DNA from: Burkholderiaceae bacterium
GTDB lineage: Bacteria; Pseudomonadota; Gammaproteobacteria; Burkholderiales; Burkholderiaceae_C
Reading direction: 5' to 3'
Assembly (NCBI GenBank): GCA_031256125.1
Contig: JAIRRE010000085.1
Location: forward strand, 1 to 5,846
Length of the DNA stretch: 5,846 bases
Shown: positions 1 to 5,846 of the stretch, one piece after another
Numbering within the stretch: position 1 is the first letter of the stretch
Layout: every line of letters starts with the position of its first letter
Translations under genes and position numbers: made by a program
Notes under the pieces: generated by a model
Told to the model about the DNA's origin: nothing
Databases searched by the model: none
What the model saw: the letters and a program-made list of their open reading frames with translations, nothing else

Positions 1-57
1 GTAGGCGGGCAATTGATCTTTGAGCCGCGTGTCCAGAATTTTGATGTCGAGTTTCAT
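1..57 (-). CDS. dut: dUTP diphosphatase (dUTPase), N-terminal fragment cut by window edge
   Basis: Only the first 19 codons are in the window; the gene continues past position 1. The visible peptide begins MKLDIKILDTRLKD and ends QLPAY, which fits the first beta strand of the trimeric dUTPase family (E. coli Dut starts with a similar KIDVKILDPR segment and a PTY motif). The family hydrolyses dUTP to dUMP and pyrophosphate in the cytoplasm, keeping uracil out of DNA and supplying dUMP for thymidylate synthesis. None of the catalytic motifs are visible here. The ATG lies 18 nt past the coaBC stop codon, with a GAGAG sequence (62-66 on the complement) about 4 nt before it, so the two genes are probably co-transcribed. 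The coaBC-dut order is widely conserved in proteobacteria and is the main support for the call. It rests on a short N-terminus plus context. Confidence 0.85.
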   Translation of the reverse strand, partial: MKLDIKILDTRLKDQLPAY

Positions 58-75
58 GTCGCTCTCATATTTCCC

Positions 76-5285
<5,210 letters not shown>

Positions 5286-5402
5286 TAACACCGGCACATG
5301 CCGATGGCGGATTTAAGAGTACGCTATATAGCATCTTCAAGCGAATGCAGCTAAACTTATAGCAAATCAATCCGCCGACCCAACCTTTTCAGAAACGCCA
5401 CC
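5286..5402 (+). other. Structured, A+T-richer spacer between eno and ftsB
   Basis: This 117-nt spacer begins with the second of two tandem TAA codons. It holds a small hairpin, CGGC-acat-GCCG (5292-5303), not followed by a T run and so a poor intrinsic terminator. It also has a perfect 10-bp palindrome GCTATATAGC (5323-5332) and an 8-bp inverted repeat GGCGGATT / AATCCGCC (5306-5313 and 5369-5376) that encloses the palindrome. A weak promoter-like pair, TTCAAG (5336-5341) and TATAGC (5358-5363) with 16-bp spacing, could drive ftsB; its match to consensus is only 3/6 and 4/6. Whether ftsB is read from eno or from its own promoter cannot be settled from sequence. Confidence 0.35.
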
Positions 5403-5678
5403 ATGAGCAACCGGATCGTTTGCCTTGTGCTCGTTGCTCTGCTGGTGTTCATCCAGTTGCAAATGTGGTCCGGGCACGGCAGCATTCCCGACGTGGCGCA
5501 ACTCCAGCACAAACTTGACATGCAGCAAGCCGCCAACGCTCGCGCCAAACTCGCCAACGATCAACTCACCTCCGAAGTCGCCGACCTCAAAACCGGCCTC
5601 GGTTCAGTGGAAGAGAAAGCCCGCATGGAACTGGGCATGGTCAAGCCCAATGAGATTTATGTGCAGGTGCAGCGGTAA
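5403..5678 (+). CDS. ftsB: Cell division protein FtsB (septum formation initiator family)
   Basis: FtsB is a small single-pass inner-membrane protein that forms the FtsQ-FtsL-FtsB subcomplex of the divisome and helps activate septal peptidoglycan synthesis. The 91-aa product has a short cytoplasmic N-terminus (MSNR), one hydrophobic segment (about residues 5-19), and a periplasmic coiled-coil region (about 31-66) rich in Gln, Ala and Leu. The family motif NDQLTSEVADLKTGL (52-66) leads into EEKARMELGMVKPNE (70-84), the typical conserved end of the coiled coil. Length and domain order are normal. The ATG at 5403 is the only start that puts the membrane segment near the N-terminus; its Shine-Dalgarno is weak. 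Position just after eno is a conserved arrangement in proteobacteria and supports the call. The gene is convergent with the Nudix gene to its right. Confidence 0.93.
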   Translation: MSNRIVCLVLVALLVFIQLQMWSGHGSIPDVAQLQHKLDMQQAANARAKLANDQLTSEVADLKTGLGSVEEKARMELGMVKPNEIYVQVQR

Positions 5679-5699
5679 GCGAATGATTCGTTCAACCGC
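5672..5699. terminator. Possible bidirectional stem-loop between ftsB and the convergent Nudix gene
   Basis: The sequence can fold as an outer stem GCGGT/ACCGC (5672-5676 with 5695-5699), a small internal loop (A against CA), and an inner stem AGCGAA/TTCGTT (5678-5683 with 5687-5692, one G-T wobble) closed by a TGA triloop. It overlaps the ftsB stop codon at 5676-5678 and fills most of the 27-nt gap to the stop of the convergent gene, a typical place for a shared terminator. No T run follows on either strand, so it is not a classical intrinsic terminator; it may instead protect 3' ends or act with Rho. Confidence 0.4.
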
Positions 5700-5705
5700 G
5701 TTCCT

Positions 5706-5846
5706 TCAAGCCGCCAGAAAACGGTAGAAATTACGCAACATTCCGGCAGTAGCGCCCCAGATAAACCATTCACGCGGCAGGCCGCCGGTGGCGGCTAAGC
5801 CGTGCCAAGGCATGGAAAACCACTCGTGTACCCGTCCTGGTTCGTC
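5706..5846 (-). CDS. Probable Nudix hydrolase, CoA pyrophosphatase-like, C-terminal fragment cut by window edge
   Basis: Only the last 46 codons plus a TGA stop (complement of 5706-5708) are visible; the gene enters from beyond position 5846. The translated end shows EWFSMPWHG, then GGLPREWFIWGATAGMLRNF and YRFLAA. The W-G-A-T-A-G/A-x-L-R pattern close to the C-terminus, preceded by a hydrophobic strand, is characteristic of the CoA pyrophosphatase (NudL/YeaB-like) branch of the Nudix family, which cleaves CoA to 4'-phosphopantetheine and 3',5'-ADP. The Nudix box itself lies outside the window, so catalytic residues cannot be checked. The gene is convergent with ftsB across a 27-nt gap. Another Nudix hydrolase subfamily is the main alternative. 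Confidence 0.72.
   Translation of the reverse strand, partial: DEPGRVHEWFSMPWHGLAATGGLPREWFIWGATAGMLRNFYRFLAA

Noticed and set aside
5292..5303. Intrinsic terminator directly after eno
   Set aside because: The stem is only 4 bp with a 4-nt loop and no following T run, so it is too weak to call.

Overview
The window reads as ordinary chromosomal housekeeping DNA from a Gram-negative bacterium, most likely a betaproteobacterium. The reasons are the high G+C content, the gene string pyrG-kdsA-eno-ftsB, a KdsA of the metal-binding type close to those I recall from Burkholderia-like species, and a coaBC-dut pair. KdsA makes a precursor of lipopolysaccharide, so an outer membrane is implied. I cannot name a genus from the sequence alone.

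Layout: the left quarter is on the minus strand. It holds coaBC (76-1320), followed 18 nt later by the first 19 codons of dut, which runs off the left edge. A 109-nt divergent spacer (1321-1429) with a perfect TATAAT box separates coaBC from a plus-strand cluster. That cluster is pyrG (1430-3112), kdsA (3109-3969, overlapping pyrG by the four bases ATGA), eno (3993-5285, with a clear Shine-Dalgarno) and, after a 117-nt spacer, the small division gene ftsB (5403-5678). A convergent minus-strand gene enters from the right edge. Only its last 46 codons are visible, and they look like the C-terminus of a Nudix CoA pyrophosphatase. A stem-loop over the ftsB stop codon sits between the two convergent genes.

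How the genes work together (inference from known biochemistry): enolase makes phosphoenolpyruvate, which KdsA condenses with arabinose 5-phosphate to give Kdo 8-phosphate. PyrG makes CTP, which is used to activate Kdo as CMP-Kdo and is also the usual nucleotide for bacterial CoaB. FtsB acts in the divisome. The plus-strand cluster therefore links central metabolism, nucleotide supply, envelope precursor synthesis and division. The flanking genes concern coenzyme A synthesis, dUTP removal and probably CoA breakdown.

No mobile element, CRISPR array, RNA gene, prophage or unknown multi-gene system is visible. All complete genes look intact and keep their catalytic residues. The findings are therefore modest: a start-stop overlap, the metal-type KdsA, structured spacers and weak ribosome-binding sites. 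No gene-free stretch exceeds about 120 nt.
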